64,000 bases of DNA from Utricularia gibba (lineage: Eukaryota; Streptophyta; Magnoliopsida; Lamiales; Lentibulariaceae), in NCBI GenBank assembly GCA_002189035.1, contig NEEC01000015.1, positions 124,001 to 188,000 of the forward strand. The letters are read 5' to 3'. Position numbers and translations under genes: made by a program. Below are positions 24,995 to 38,400 of this stretch, piece by piece. The notes beneath the pieces were generated by a model. The model was not told the DNA's origin, made no database searches, and saw only the letters and a list, made by a program, of their open reading frames with translations. The stretch's first letter is position 1, and each line of letters starts with the position of its first letter.

Positions 24995-27074
24995 TTACAG
25001 GACAACAGAGAACACCTTGGTCAGTATCCACGTGTAGATCACTGCGAAGAAAGCACCCACGGGGATGGTGACGACCCAAGAAGTAACTATCTGTTTCACC
25101 GTCTCCGCCCTCACACTGTTCAGCCCTCTAGCGAACCCAACTCCCATTACAGCTCCCACCAGAGTGTGAGTCGCCGAGATCGGAAGCCCGAGCTTGGAAG
25201 CGCAAAGGACGACGGAGGCGGCTGCAAACTCCGCCGCGAATCCTCTCGTCGGCGTCAGCTCTGTGATCTTCTTCCCTATTGTGGAAATGACTCGATACCC
25301 CCACATCATGACTCCTGCCACAATCCCGAATGCGCCCCATGCCAATACATCATTAGGGATCAAAATCACGCCTCCACTTATTCCATTATGAAGGATCGAC
25401 AGAGCAGCAGCCAGAGGACCGATAGCATTCGAAACATCGTTCCCTCCATGAGCAAATGACATGAAGCAGGCGGACACGACTTGCATATACCCGAACACGC
25501 CGTACACTATTTCCAGCTGAGTGCCGGTAGGACCGGCTACTTTTGACAAGAAGCCCACGTTCTTTGATGAAGCACTTTCTGCTGGTTTAGGTTCTGCTTC
25601 CTCGTTGAGGAGGTGACCCAGCTGCTTGCGGATGATCCGGTAGATCAGAAAAGCTCCCGCAGCACCGCATAGGACTGCCTGAACAAGAGCTACGGGGAGG
25701 CTCTTGCTAAGAGGGAATGCTGCGAAGGAAACCCCGGCTACACCTAAAAAGACAGCGATTGGTCCGACTGCAGCTGCCGCCTTACCAGGATTTGGAGCGC
25801 TGTATACAAACTGTAAGTAGTGATGGTGGTTACACGCTTATTGAATTGAGCATGATGCATCTTACTTAACAATTTCGGGAAGGAAAGCAACATACCCTGC
25901 GGATGCATTTATACACAATGAAAGAAGCCAGGGCGCCTATGACAGGAGAAACCGCCCATGATAATGTCACTTTTGCAAGTGAGCTCCAAAAGACAGCTCC
26001 AGGTCCTCCATAAACCATTGCAAACCCAACCATCGATCCCACAATGCAATGCGTGGTCGACACTGGCCATCCGTAATAGGAAGCAACCTGATAAGCAAAT
26101 GAAGAAACTTGAACAAGTTGGACATTCTCTATAAAGGAGTTTCAAAGTTATGCTTGTGAATAAAGAGACCGCAAGAACTAAATCTGTCATTGTTGTAATA
26201 TGCTCAAAGCCAGCACCGTGTAGCTTTATGGAGCTCAGCCGAAATTAATAAACCACATGAGTCACTGAATTCATCCAACTTCTGTGCTGAAATTAAAGTG
26301 GAATCACTCCAAAACACTCCCCTAGCGCTGTTCTTATGCATAATTCATAATACAAGAACGACTTACCTGCAACCATGTGCCAGCAGCTGCCAAAGAAGAT
26401 AGCAAACCAGCAAAAAGCAGAGTATCCTTCCCCTGAAAAACACTTGTAAGAAGAATCCCTTTCTGCATTGTGCTCGTGACATGAGTGCCCATCAGCAGCG
26501 CGCCGGAAGACTCCAAAACCGCCGCCAACATAACAGCCTGCCGAAGAGTCAAAGCCCCAGAACCAACGGAAGTTCCCATAGCATTAGCCACATCATTAGC
26601 CCCTATATTCCAAGCCATGTAGAAACCAAACAAAAGGGTGGCATAAGATAGAATTTTGGTCTTGAGCGGCAGCCCCTGACCCAAAGAAGTCATGAACAAA
26701 GGGCAAACGAGCGCAGAAACTGCTATAACCACGGATATGGCAAAAGCTGTGCGCGGAGAAATGTTGAATGCCTGCGCCATTCCTGGAGCTTCATCGACTG
26801 CTTTGGAGTTCCCTTGATGATGGGTATGCTCTTTTGGCGAGACAGCCGCCTCTTCCATATGTTCCCCTTCTGATTCAGCAAAAGAGGATAAGCTAGCGAA
26901 AGACCGTGAAAACCCATTGATCCAAAGCCTTGGAAATGATCTGGGAATAGATTCTTGATGCTTGAAATAGAAGATTTCATTCCCGGGGTGTGAAGACGAC
27001 GTGCAAGATTGAAGCTTTGGGATATGGTATAGAGAAGCACTTCTAGTAGAAGACAAACCGTACAATGAATTCAT
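24995..27074 (-). CDS. PHT2;1: Plastid low-affinity phosphate transporter PHT2;1
   Basis: A PiT-family phosphate carrier of the chloroplast inner envelope. Minus-strand exons 27074-26367, 26087-25896 and 25810-24995 join, all in phase 0, to 571 aa (the Arabidopsis protein is of similar length). The first 70 or so residues are Ser/Arg-rich and look like a transit peptide. The two PiT signature regions are visible: [20 protein letters not shown] in the first half and [20 protein letters not shown] in the second, each within hydrophobic helices and separated by a hydrophilic loop rich in Glu, Lys and Ser. Also visible are [12 protein letters not shown] and [16 protein letters not shown], the paired family motifs. 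All key motifs are present and the gene appears intact. It lies directly downstream of the peptide array on the same strand, with no sign of a functional link. Confidence 0.96.
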
Positions 27075-27647
27075 AGCTCACTTGAAGAAACCAGACGATG
27101 AGACACTGGGAAGAAGGCGCAACAACGTCAAGAATTATTCGACTGGTACCCGCCCATGGAAAGCGTAGAAGTTGGGTTGCTGGAATTAAGATTTTGCCCT
27201 TTTTTGGATTTCGAACGAGTGGTGGGAAGATGATGATCATTCGGGTCGAGCAAGTGGCAACATTATCCAAACTCTTCTACCGGTTTTACACGAACCACCA
27301 CATTACAAAATCTGCTTTGGAAAACAAGATTGATTTAGTAATAGCTCCCAAGTTTGAATTTCCCAACTAATTTACATGCACAATCGGCTAACAAAAATCA
27401 AAATCCACTGGATGAAGATGATCCTTCCTACCTAATTGAATTGCGAAACCAGTTCGGGTTGCAAAGCCCAAACTCCAACTAGGCTGTTTAAAGCCCAATA
27501 GGTTGCTGCGGTGGTGTTATGTCGATTTCTGTGGGCCAAGCCCAGCAACGTTCAAAGTTCAAACAAGATGTTTACAGGAGCCTTCAATGAGGTGGCGCAG
27601 GCTTGTACTTGGTGGTAGGGGAGGGGAGGGAATACATACATGAACGT

Positions 27648-27691
27648 GGCGTAGGCGTAGGTGTAGGCGTAGCGAAGTCGTAGGCGTAGGC
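27648..27691. repeat. GTAGGC hexamer minisatellite
   Basis: About seven imperfect copies of cgtagg/gtaggc occur in succession, with a small interruption (gcgaagtc). Confidence 0.7.
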
Positions 27692-29399
27692 TATAATTTC
27701 CCCTGCGCCATGTGTGTAATAAAGCCAAGACAAATAGTCATTTCCTCGTTCACGCTTGTCTCGTCTTCCTCACGACATTTCTCTGCACCTCTCTATTTAT
27801 CGTCTCGGTGTTAATTATAAAATTAAATACAATAATAACAAAATTCGCTGCATCCCTCCCCTCGTCTTGATTGTGTATCGGACTGTCTTTGTGAATCTAT
27901 TTTTTTCATTTAAACGAATAAAAATATGGAAATTGTTGTTCGTTTTTTAATCACCGTCGGCGTCAGGTAATTTTGATGTCATTTCTAGAGCGCCGCTCTG
28001 GGTTGCCGGCATACCGCAACAACAGACGACTCCATCTCTAATGCCGTTGGCTGCGCATGCGACGCTGTGTCGACAAAGACGAACGGAGATTCCTCTCCTC
28101 TCTTGGTAGCGTGTGTGGGTGGGTATGTGAAACCTGATTACTGACACGAAGTCTAGTCAACCGTTCGTCGGTCGCACGGGGGGCAAGCCGCAATCTGGAG
28201 CCTGAGCGTATGGCAGCAGCAGGCCTTCTGGGTGTCCCTCCCCGGAAGAAAACGATTCTACTCGCAGATAACACACAACGGCTTCGAATTAAATTGTTTT
28301 ACACCCTAAACAATTGTTTTTTTCCCCATTCAATTGTAACTGCAATTCCTGAATTGAAATTCACATCTCTGGCTCTTGTACAGCAACTTCCGCTCCAACA
28401 TTTAACGCATCACTCCGACATCGTATCGTTGGGCATGCCTTGCCGCATCAAGTTTCTCTGTTCATCTTCGAATCTGCCGCTAGCTCAAAGATTCCCTCCT
28501 GTGTTTTCTGCATGCATTTTTTTATACACTATATATATATATTTGTTTTTTTTTTATGAATCCACTGCGGGTTTGTTGGTGCTGTGATAGGACCCATCCA
28601 CTCATATAAACATCACTGCAGCACGTGTTCAAATTCGCCGCTGTTCCCATTTCAAATGCCACCAGAGAGAGTCGAAATGGTGAACACATCCATCTCCATG
28701 GGAAAAAAATGAAGGAAGCAACTGGAGCATATGCGCTGAAGTAAATGTTACCTCTCCATGGGTCAACGACATAATCTTTTTAGTTTTCATTGTTCACTCA
28801 AGCCCAAATATGGACAAAGTTCTGCATTTCTGAGTGCCACCCCCTTGTCATAGAATCGGATACTCAACCGTCCAAGTAACATATAACAATTTTCTACGCC
28901 CACAGTAGAAATGAAATTACAGTATCCGACAAGGTTTTAATAGAAACACAGATCGGGGGGCTTGGCAGGGCGATGGATCAAGCTATGTGCACACTTCCCG
29001 TGTGAAAGCTGAACCCCCCCATAACTTCACACGCCTTGGAGCCTTGGATTTTTGTGGTTTGAGGACCGCCCTGCCCCATGCCCCTCCCCCTCCCCTCCCT
29101 CTATTAATAACGTTTCCACACTAAAATGTAATCAATCCTCCCTTACATCATCGCAGGACTGCAAAAATTTCAAGGGAACGCGCATCACGTTGCATCCCAG
29201 GACCAATATGCAATTATTAAATGATGCGTTCGAGGTCCTAATTTCATTACAAATCCAGCATGTAAGAAAGGTAGGCGATCATGCCCACCACTAAAACCGA
29301 CGGACGCGACCCCAAAAACTAAAAAAAGAATTGAAAAAGTTGTACCCGTCCCGAACAGGATCTCACTATTCTCGCTAAAATCTAATTAGCCTTTCTTGT

Positions 29400-29419
29400 C
29401 CCCCCCCCCCCCCCCCCCC
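29400..29419. repeat. C20 homopolymer
   Basis: Twenty consecutive C on the plus strand; the exact length may reflect assembly uncertainty. Confidence 0.8.
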
Positions 29420-31493
29420 ATCGTAGTCGGTTGGTTTTCTTTTAATTTCGTTGATTAGGAGCATGCTGTATTGTGTACGCGGCCGGCGTCAGATACTGAC
29501 ATGTGCGTTATATTACCTTCAATTTTTTAATATTTTTTAAAAAAAAAATGAAAAATTGAAGCGTTCAGCAATTTGGCTGTCCTTCCCTAGCTTGCTTGTC
29601 AACGCCTCGTTTCACATTATCATTTTAATAAATGTTTTACATCAAGAAAAATAGAGATCCCTTGGGATTAGTTTCAGTTAATGATTGTTAAGGGACGTGA
29701 TAACTCATAGTTCAATAATGCCACGAGTAGGGGGAGTTAGTTATGTGGAGCAACCAACCCAATCCCAAAGTTAATCATTGATGCGATGCCCTACCCAAAG
29801 TCAAATCCCAAGATCCGAATTCGGATTCTCTCCGATATCTTCCTTTCATGAGATTGGTTCGTTCAGCTTGTCCGTATACCCCCTCCCTAATCAAGTCCCA
29901 AGTGTGGGTGCATTAACCCCGCATGGACCCATTGGGGATCCACATAGAGAAAGACGGAAATGCCCCCTCTACTGTTTGGTAAACCAACGAACCAACCATT
30001 GGGCTGGGGCATCAGATGTGGAGCAGGCGCCACCAGGGGAACTCCCTCCACTGATGATCCTCTTCGAAATCCGCAGCGAGGAGTTAATTACTCACCGCGT
30101 GTGAACTCGCGGAATCAAGCACTCGAACGCGTGGGAGCAGCAACGAACCGAACCTGCTGGGACTCTTCCTTCCTGCTCCTGCTCCTGCTCCTGATGGAAC
30201 GCGGCATGACATCTCCGTGAGCCCAACAGACTCATTTGATGTGATGGAACAAACTGGGTGTTGTTGTAAGAGAGGAGTCGCGTGGAATGGTATTGGGCGT
30301 CATTTTCTCTCAAACTAAAAGATATCATCATTCTACTCTTTGGAAAAAAAAAAGATTGAAGTGCTGCTATCCATGGTAGAGATGGGCTAGAAGAAGACAA
30401 ATAAATATGTGTGATATGACCGCTGGGATAGGATGTTTGGTCCAAAGATCGGTTAGAGAAATCCAAAGCAAGGACGCCTCGCCTCCCCTTTTATTTTCAA
30501 CATCTCTCACTTAGTTCTTTGGTTACAAAATTTTCCCTTGTGCAAACAACTAGCGCCCAGGCACACAAACATAGTGCTGCTATGGAACTGGACAGGTTAA
30601 TCTGTGTCTTGACAATTGAAATAAATTGATTAGTTACTCCGCTGTTTATCAGAGCCCATCATACCTTGAATTCCTAATTCCAAAATCGCGAATGAGAGCG
30701 GGGTGACAAGAAGGGAACAAACGATCCGGCGAAGCGAGAGAGAGAATGAGACAAGATCTGAGCGCCGCCAGTGTAATGATGATGATATGTAATCCCTTGG
30801 AAATCGGGACAAAGATTGAAAAAATTGCACTTGCAAAATCTATCCGGCCTGCCCGAAAATCCCGTTTCTTTCACTTCATGCTGGGGATTGCGACATTCTG
30901 AGGCCGACCTCTCCCCCGTTTTCTCTCCGGTAACAACTTCTTCCAGGACGTTCAGATGCAGCGCGAGAGGATCTGCCCAAGTCGAACAACCTTCCTTAAG
31001 ACAATGCACAATATTTGAAATCCAAATAATCAAATGAGGTTGGAATTTAGACTGAGGAGGCTGGTAACAATACCATGCCTTCAATAAACCAGCCCAAGCT
31101 CGAATTTTCTTGGAAATAGTCGATGGCCATTACTACTGCCCACTTGCTTTTTCCTCGCTGTCAATCGCCCAGATTTACTTCCCCCAGCAATTCAATTCAA
31201 ATGAAAACAATCATCCAGCGTGGTGTGGTGTAGTGAACCAAGCCCCATCCCCCTTCCTAATAGTCTACTCTTTCATCATTAATTAAGTACTGTGTGTAGT
31301 GTTTGTTAAATGGTCATTAGTTCTGAAATCAGCAATGTGTAGTTTATATTTCTTTTGTAGCCATCAGGCGCTGTACAGTAAAGCAGCGTACGTGGCGGAG
31401 AAATAAATAATAAATGCCACGTTAAAATAATATGGCAATTGGCTAGAGAGAGGGAGGGAGGTCTCTGGTTACGAATCGGCCTCCCCTCCTCCC

Positions 31494-31499
31494 TATAAG
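31494..31499 (+). promoter_or_regulatory. TATA-like box of the ESR2-type gene
   Basis: TATAAG lies 100 bases upstream of the ATG of the intronless ERF gene, at a normal position for a core promoter. Confidence 0.5.
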
Positions 31500-31593
31500 T
31501 ATCCATGAGCCCCCAACATTCATCAAACGAATCCTTCTCGCCAACCATTCCTGGTTCCTAGTTTTCTTCGCCTCTACAAAACAACCTTGTGTT

Positions 31594-32604
31594 ATGGAGG
31601 AAGCGCTGCGAAGGCTCAACGACACGCTTCTTCCTTCGACCGACCCCGGGCTCCCGAGGCGCTGCGGCGCCATCAAGCGCACACTTAAGGACGCCACCGG
31701 CGCCGGCAGCGCTGGCGGCGGAGGGGGGACCATGAGATATCGAGGCGTGCGCCGCCGTCCATGGGGCCGCTATGCGGCGGAGATTCGAGATCCACAATCG
31801 AAGGAGCGGCGGTGGCTCGGGACCTTCGATACGGCGGAGGAAGCCGCGTGTGCTTACGACTGCGCGGCACGTGCCATGCGTGGTGTGAAAGCTAGGACTA
31901 ATTTCGTTTATCCCAATTCGCCGACGAATCATGCCGGAGAAAATCTCGTACATCCGTTTGGCTTCGGGAAGCCTGGGTCTCAGTCGTCGATTCTGGGGTC
32001 CCGTCATCATACCCCCGTATCCCCTGATCTCGACCCCACCACTAGGCCGTCGTTTCGATCAACAGCAACTGCCCATAACGCTTCAAATTCCCTCAACTTG
32101 CTCTTCCTCAGAGACTACGTGAACAACTCCTGTTATTCTTCTAGTTCAAAACTTTCCCAACCCAGCTTCATTCAGCCCTTTGAGCAGCAGCCATTCGATT
32201 CTCCATGCACCCCCATTTCTCAAAGCCAAAAGGGGCAGCTACTTTCCGACGATCAAACCGAATCCGCCATGGATTCTGACATTTCCGGTTCTGGGCTCTT
32301 ACAGGAAGTGCTCAAAGGTTTTTTCCCAAAGCCCAAAACGGAGGAGCAACCGCCGCCTTCTGCCGCGCCGGTTCTTTTATCCGACAACCGCTGGAGTCAG
32401 GAGGATTCTGGCAGGGACGATTATCTGGTCTCACCTGTGGATCATTTCGGATTTTACCCGCCATTCGATAACTGGGATTTGGGCAATTTCCTCCTTCAAG
32501 ATTCCCCTTCAACAGCGGCTCCAGTTTCAAATGGCTTCTTGGGAGATATATTTCATTATCAAGAAGCGCTTAATGTATTCTCAGCAAGCGTTCAAAACGT
32601 TTGA
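31594..32604 (+). CDS. ESR2: AP2/ERF transcription factor, ESR2/DRN-LIKE type
   Basis: A nuclear transcription factor of the ERF group that includes ENHANCER OF SHOOT REGENERATION 1/2 (DORNROESCHEN and DRN-LIKE), which act in organ founder cells and cytokinin-independent shoot formation. It is a single exon of 336 aa. The protein starts MEEALRRL, has a basic stretch and a Gly-rich linker, then one AP2/ERF domain at about residues 48-106 ([47 protein letters not shown]). Downstream are two short motifs shared with ESR1/ESR2: LLFLRDYV and [15 protein letters not shown]. The residues [10 protein letters not shown] and the MEEA start fit ESR2 better than ESR1. A TATA-like box lies 100 bases upstream. 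The gene appears intact. Confidence 0.93.
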   Translation: MEEALRRLNDTLLPSTDPGLPRRCGAIKRTLKDATGAGSAGGGGGTMRYRGVRRRPWGRYAAEIRDPQSKERRWLGTFDTAEEAACAYDCAARAMRGVKARTNFVYPNSPTNHAGENLVHPFGFGKPGSQSSILGSRHHTPVSPDLDPTTRPSFRSTATAHNASNSLNLLFLRDYVNNSCYSSSSKLSQPSFIQPFEQQPFDSPCTPISQSQKGQLLSDDQTESAMDSDISGSGLLQEVLKGFFPKPKTEEQPPPSAAPVLLSDNRWSQEDSGRDDYLVSPVDHFGFYPPFDNWDLGNFLLQDSPSTAAPVSNGFLGDIFHYQEALNVFSASVQNV

Positions 32605-35600
32605 GAGAGGAGGAGGGGACTAGGGGTGGGGGGTAGCCCAGGAAAAACCTTGGGTTTTTCTTTGTACTAATGTTTCTGATGACGTTGTCTTAACATAGCC
32701 TTAAAAAAAGTAGTCTTTTGAGGGGCTATTCCTAATTTTCCACTCCGTAATTTCGATCCGCACTGCTTCAATCCCTTTTGATGTTCCGTTTCTGGCTCTT
32801 TGGTTCCTATGCTTTCCACCCAGCTCGCAGGCAACGCCAGCTCCCCTTTCCTTGATTCAGCCCCATTATGCAACACTTTGTATCGTACGGACCATCCAAA
32901 TTATTTTGCTTATCCCGACTCGACTCCCTCTTCAGAAGTTCAATCAAGAAAAAGCAAAAAGACGATCAAGAGATGCCAGCGTGGCTCCTTTTCGTGAGTA
33001 AAAACGACAAGACATGAAGGTTAAATCATAAATCCTGAGTCGTAAATGGGATGTGACAATTGACAAGGTAAAATATGTGTCTTTGGTGGATCGATCTTTA
33101 ATCCCACACATTTTTATTTCGTTGAGAGCCCTGGCGAACAGCGTATAAAATTCTGCAGCTTTTTCGTATCATTGTGAAGTGTCCGTAAAATATCCGGATA
33201 TGTATTAAAAATACGTAAAACTTCTTGGATGAATAGGAATGAGCATGGGATGTTTCTGACAAATATTTATCATCGCCAAGGTTAACGTTGAAAATTTCGG
33301 AAATACAAACACGGAGTTTCGCTTTTTAGGGTGGGCAGAACATTAACTGCGAGGCGGTTCACACCTTAAATTCAATGAATGCGAGGAGGGGATTCCTGGA
33401 TACTTGTTCCATGTTTCGGACATTTAAATACAAAAATATCAAGCATCGCGATGCATGGTAAGAACAGTTTGTGTGTATCAGATACATCCATCTTCTGGTA
33501 AGGTTTCTGATTTGGTGGTGTGTTAAACAGCAGCACTTGCAAATGACTACTAGATTAAGTTTTCATAATGTAAAATTTGATTGAAAACTTGGAGTAGATT
33601 ATATAGCCCTCTGTTTGTCGAATGGAGTTTTCTTGATTGGCGGATGATCGCGCCTGGTAGTTCCACGACACAGCCATGATTCTAGGTAGAGGTGAAGGCT
33701 CCTGTGTGTGTGTGTGTGTGTGTCTATCCCCCATCAATGCAAATGATGTTCTTTCAATTTATGGAAATAATATAACGTGCATGATTTCGTTAGCATATTC
33801 CTCTCTATTCATCTGCATCGGGTGCCTGTTGTCATTCTGGGCACTTGTCCTTTGTGTTCATGATACTTACATGGCGATCGATAAGCGCCTTTCCTACGCG
33901 ATGCCTATGTCTTTCGTATGATCGACGTCCAATCCCATGTGGGATCCCGATTCGGAATTCGTGTTGTCTTGCGGCATCCTCTCCACCTGTCGATAGCTGT
34001 GCCAATGAAAACAGAAGTTAATAATCGACCCAACACAGACACACACCTTAGTTTTACCAACCCGTCGCTGTTTCCATGAACGTGATAGCGTTGGGAGTAA
34101 GTGGTGAACCGGATTCTCCAGCGAGCAAGCAAGCAACGGGTGGACCGGTTTGAGTTTGAGGGATCTAAACCCTGGCTATCCAAGTGCGTGCAGCAGTGAG
34201 CAGGGTTCGGGGTTGGGGTCCACGAGGCCCATGAACCACGTAAGCAGAGGATCATGCCTCCCGCACGAGCCCGGCCCCGAGCACCGGCATCCATTGAATG
34301 AATGATTTCATTATTGATGCCCCATTATTCTCAATAACTGACCTGTCCTTAACTTATCCCTTTGTTAGACAATCATGCACGCGTTTATGCCACTGTTTGT
34401 CACATGGGCCTGGGCGTGCTACATCTATCTAGCTATTTGTTTTTATATTTTTCTATTTGAATGAGTAAATGGTGAATTATTATGGGAGTCCCCTTACTCA
34501 CATCTCCCACTCAATCCATTTACCCTTTGCATTAATGCCTCTCATCGACCCGACCTCCAATTCTTTTCTGGCCATTGACTTCATCTGGGGCGACGCTGGG
34601 TTGGAAACCCAATTGCACAAAATAGTTTCGAGCCGCTGCTCCGCCCCGGAATCCCCACACTTGTACACCATAGCATCAGCGAGGTGGATCAGGGAATTCC
34701 AAACAAATATCATCACGCACGTTCTTCTTTCCTACATCATTCATTAATGGGAACATTATACTGCCTAGTGGAAAATGACGAGAGAAGGAAGAAAGTATAG
34801 TGGTGGAGTCACATCCATGGCCTTTAGCTTGCCCCTATCACCACCGGAATCAAGTCATGGCTCCAGGGCTCCTGGACCATAGGATGAGATGGATAGATGC
34901 TAAAGCTTTTGACTTGAGTTAGGCATGAGGTTAGGTTACAACCTTTGATCCTTCCAGTGTTGGATGTAGTAGCAGTAGGTTGCTGATATGGCTCTGTGCT
35001 GACCCTATCAAGTGGTTTTTTTACACGCCAAGTTTAGACGGCTCGAATGTATTTTATTTATTTATTTAATTATTATTGCATGAAGATGATTATTTTTATA
35101 TAAATTTTTGAAATTGAGTGCGTGCCTTAAATGTGAACTGCATGAGCATCTATTATTCTCAATATTTAATATACAACAAAATAAAAAGAGACAAATGAAT
35201 GTGGAAATTAAAATGAAGGCATCCGAATAATTATTTTCAGATATAATAACCAATGCACAGTTGTCTGGTCGGGCCCCGGCCCGTTATGTGGCCCAGCTCC
35301 ATTAAACGGCATCATTTAATGAAAAATTAAAAAAAGATTCTCCCAAATAAAATAAGGATTGACGTTTGAATTTGGAAGTCAAACACGCCTTGCCTTTTGT
35401 TCCACATTTCATAGGCGTTCAAAAATATAGCACTTTGGCTTGGTACGGGCACACCAGCCCTAAAGTTGATGTGTCCTAAAAATAATATCAATGACATAAT
35501 TATAATTTATCGTCATTGGCATCCATCGGACCATCTCTGAAAGAATTACAATGATGTTCTGATATTAAAATTTTCAATTATTTAGTTATATTAAAATAAA

Positions 35601-35961
35601 AAATATATATTCCAAATTTATAGTAATAATATATATACATATCAATTTTTTTTGCCAGCTCAATATAGTTGTCACCAATCCCGCTATGATAAAATAACTT
35701 TCATAATTGAAACCAGTTCAGTAGTTTATTTTATGAATTTGATCGAATTTATTGAATTATATAATGAAATTTAAACAGTTTTTTGAAATTGATATTTCCA
35801 AAGACGAAGGCAATCTGTTTGCTACGTTTTTAAACGTCAATGCAATGGGCATGTTATCCATCTATTTTAGCATCTTCTGTTAGGTTTAGCCTTTGCTCAA
35901 TTATAAATTATAAATGTAATTAATATTAAAAGTAGTCATTAACTAATATTTGGAAAGAACT
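32605..35961. other. Gene-poor intergenic region
   Basis: No gene was recognised. It holds the ESR2 3' region, the TG microsatellite at 33703-33723 and AT-rich stretches at 35050-35250 and 35500-35800. ORFs at 33894-34294 and 34469-34747 lie on opposite strands of ordinary-looking DNA and resemble nothing known. Confidence 0.45.
33703..33723. repeat. (TG)n microsatellite
   Basis: About ten TG units in a row. Confidence 0.85.
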
Positions 35962-38400
35962 TTGATGGGCCTGAGAAGCTTTTTGAGCGGTGTTGAGTAG
36001 TGGGCCTGATCCTTACGAAAGCCCAGCGTAGTAGTGGGCGTGTAAAAATATCTGATTGGAATTATCGCGTTTATTGCGTTTGAAATGGATGTTGTTGAAT
36101 GGCGGTCTTGGCGATTCGTCGAAGCGTCTTGGAAGATCCGTTTTCCGGCGTATCTCCTCCAGGATCTGCGGCAGTTCACGTTCCGAGTAATGTTCTTCCG
36201 GTCACCGTGGGCGATTCATTTCAGGATTCTCTAATCCGAAGCAGTCTGATCGGTGAGTTGTTTGTGAGACTGACGTATCATCTTGATTTTTCCCTACGAA
36301 ATGTAGCGAATCAAGTGAATTGAGAACTACGATGCGGTATATGGAGCAAGATGTTTTTCATTCCTCTGCCGATAGAATTATTTCGAAATCCTTTTCAGTA
36401 AGCAGTCTAATCGAACTTCTTGGAGACATTTTAGGGGTAACTTTTTTCTACGTTTTGGTTTAGAATTCTAGTGCATGTTTTGTTATTCTTTTCTTGGTTG
36501 TTTCATTTGAAATATAGATCGAACTGTTACAGGCGAGGTGATATTTTAGGTGGAACAATAGGGATGCTCCATGTCTAGAAAGAAGCGGCGTTTATACTCG
36601 TGAAGATCCGGATCAATTCTCGCCGGTACTGCAGATGCAATCGAGGCAGCTATTCTGTTTTTTTTTTTTTTTTGGTCGAATTTCTTTTGTGGTTGACTTA
36701 GGCGTTTCTGCGCAGGGCCGTCGATGAATCTGTGATCGGCGACAGGCGTTTCTTTTTCAGTAAAGGAAACGCGCGTTTTCCGTCACTCTTAGGTCTGCGG
36801 ACGTAATTCATGATCCGCATAATCTTGAAAAACCTGTGGAGTTGCGCTTCTGGCCGATCAGGATAGAAACTTCCATCGCCATTGTATTGAACAATTGCAG
36901 TACGGTAGATACGACCGATTCATTTTCCGACAATATTAGGATGATTGTGCCGTCAGCGGTGGCGTTCTGTGGCGCTACCTGGCACGTCCTCGATCCCGCC
37001 ATTAACAGGTGCTCTGGCCTCTCTCCATTCTTTTCCCAGCATATCCACCATGAGATGCGCTTCTTCTCCCAAGGGAAATGTAATGTGCTCTAATCGTACA
37101 TTTCTACGTTTAGGTAATGAACATTGAAAAAGTAGGCTATGTAGCCCTCGTCCACATCATTAACACTAAATGTCAACATATATGGTTGTTGAATTCTTTC
37201 TGGACTGAGGTATTTTTTCTATTCATTTTTCTGGTTTTTTTTGGTTCTACGAGAGCTTACTTTCGTTTATCGAATGTCTGGTGCTGCGTAATCCAATGAT
37301 GTGAAGGCGCCACAATCAGACGTGACTGTAAATTCACGGCCAATGGTAAGATTTGTTAGTAATATTCACGCAATCTATACTGACTAAATAATAAACGTCG
37401 TCTGTAACTCCAATTCATTCTAGTTTGGGTGGTGCCTTAGGACTAGAGAGTTAAATGTCAGTACCGTCTTATTGTGCACAGGTTTTTGCGAAGGGAAAGA
37501 TAAACGTCGCACATAGCACTTTCTTGGCACTCTTCAGAGGTTAGTCACACAATCCGCTGAATCTTAACGAGGTAGTATACCAAGTCTAACAATATATTGC
37601 TAGTTCGGTGGTTCAACAAGTTTTCAAAGTTCCCCTAAATGGTATGCTCATTTAGATTCGACTTTCTTGGTAGCCTACTTACATAGTTTCGACTTTCTCC
37701 TGGTTGGGCTGATTTGATTTGGAATTTAGATGGTATGCTCACATAGTTTGTCGCCCCCCCACGATTTGGAGTGTTGACTTCAGTGAAATGAAATGACTTT
37801 GAAATAAATGTTTTAATAAATATTTTTTATTAATTAAAAAAAATTACAGAATGGATTGATTTTATTTAAATATGTGTGTATCGTGGTTGAAGAAGCCATT
37901 TTCCGTGCTTCATTTCATGCCGATCGATTAAACATTTTAGAATGTTTTTATTCTTCATGTGTTTTTTATAAGTCATCTTTAGTTGAAAGGGATCACCTGC
38001 GAATTGGAAAAAAAAATCCAAATAAATAGCGAATTTTTTTTTATATTTACACAATTTTCTTTTAATAACAAAACTTTTAAAAGTTCATTTAGCACTCGCG
38101 TAGACCATGCTGAACAACATCCCGCCCCATAAAGCCCGCGTAGAATTTATGGTTTTCTTTAGGAAAACCATATTGGAATAGTGGAGGGCCATTTAAATAA
38201 ACATATGGAAATACACGACAATGGTAAAACTAAGAGAAACACTGACTCTAACGAGCTAAAAGCCAAATTAATGTTCATTGTCTCTTCGAATTTCAATGCA
38301 ACATCATGAAAATTCAAGAAACACCGAAAAAAACAAGAATTTCACCAATATACCTCAAGCATTACCATTTTCTGACATCTAATAAGCGGAATTCTTTTTC
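35962..38400 (+). repeat. Copy 2 of the diverged segmental duplication
   Basis: Collinear with about 4931-7770. Anchors are tgatgggc near 35963, gttgaatggcgg near 36094, cggtgagttg near 36251, gcagtctaatcgaact near 36399, gatccgc..taatct near 36811, ttcacgcaatctatac near 37364 and gcattaccattttc near 38359. The left edge again has GGGCC/AGCCCA strings. An ORF from 36099 (MAVLAIRRSVLEDPFSG) runs to the shared donor; the other copy starts MAVFPRITRRSVLWRVFS but soon stops. A second ORF (from 36836, MELRFWPIRIETS) has a similar but interrupted counterpart near 5850-5920. Function unknown; one copy may be a gene and the other its decayed relative. Confidence 0.55.

Larger units (their letters stand above)
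27075..31493. other. Long gene-poor region
   Basis: No gene was recognised in about 4.4 kb. It contains the PHT2;1 promoter, the GTAGGC minisatellite, a C homopolymer and T-rich stretches near 28540. Short ORFs at 28210-28587, 29778-30220, 30092-30466 and 30674-31084 give unfamiliar peptides without consistent splice context. Confidence 0.45.
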
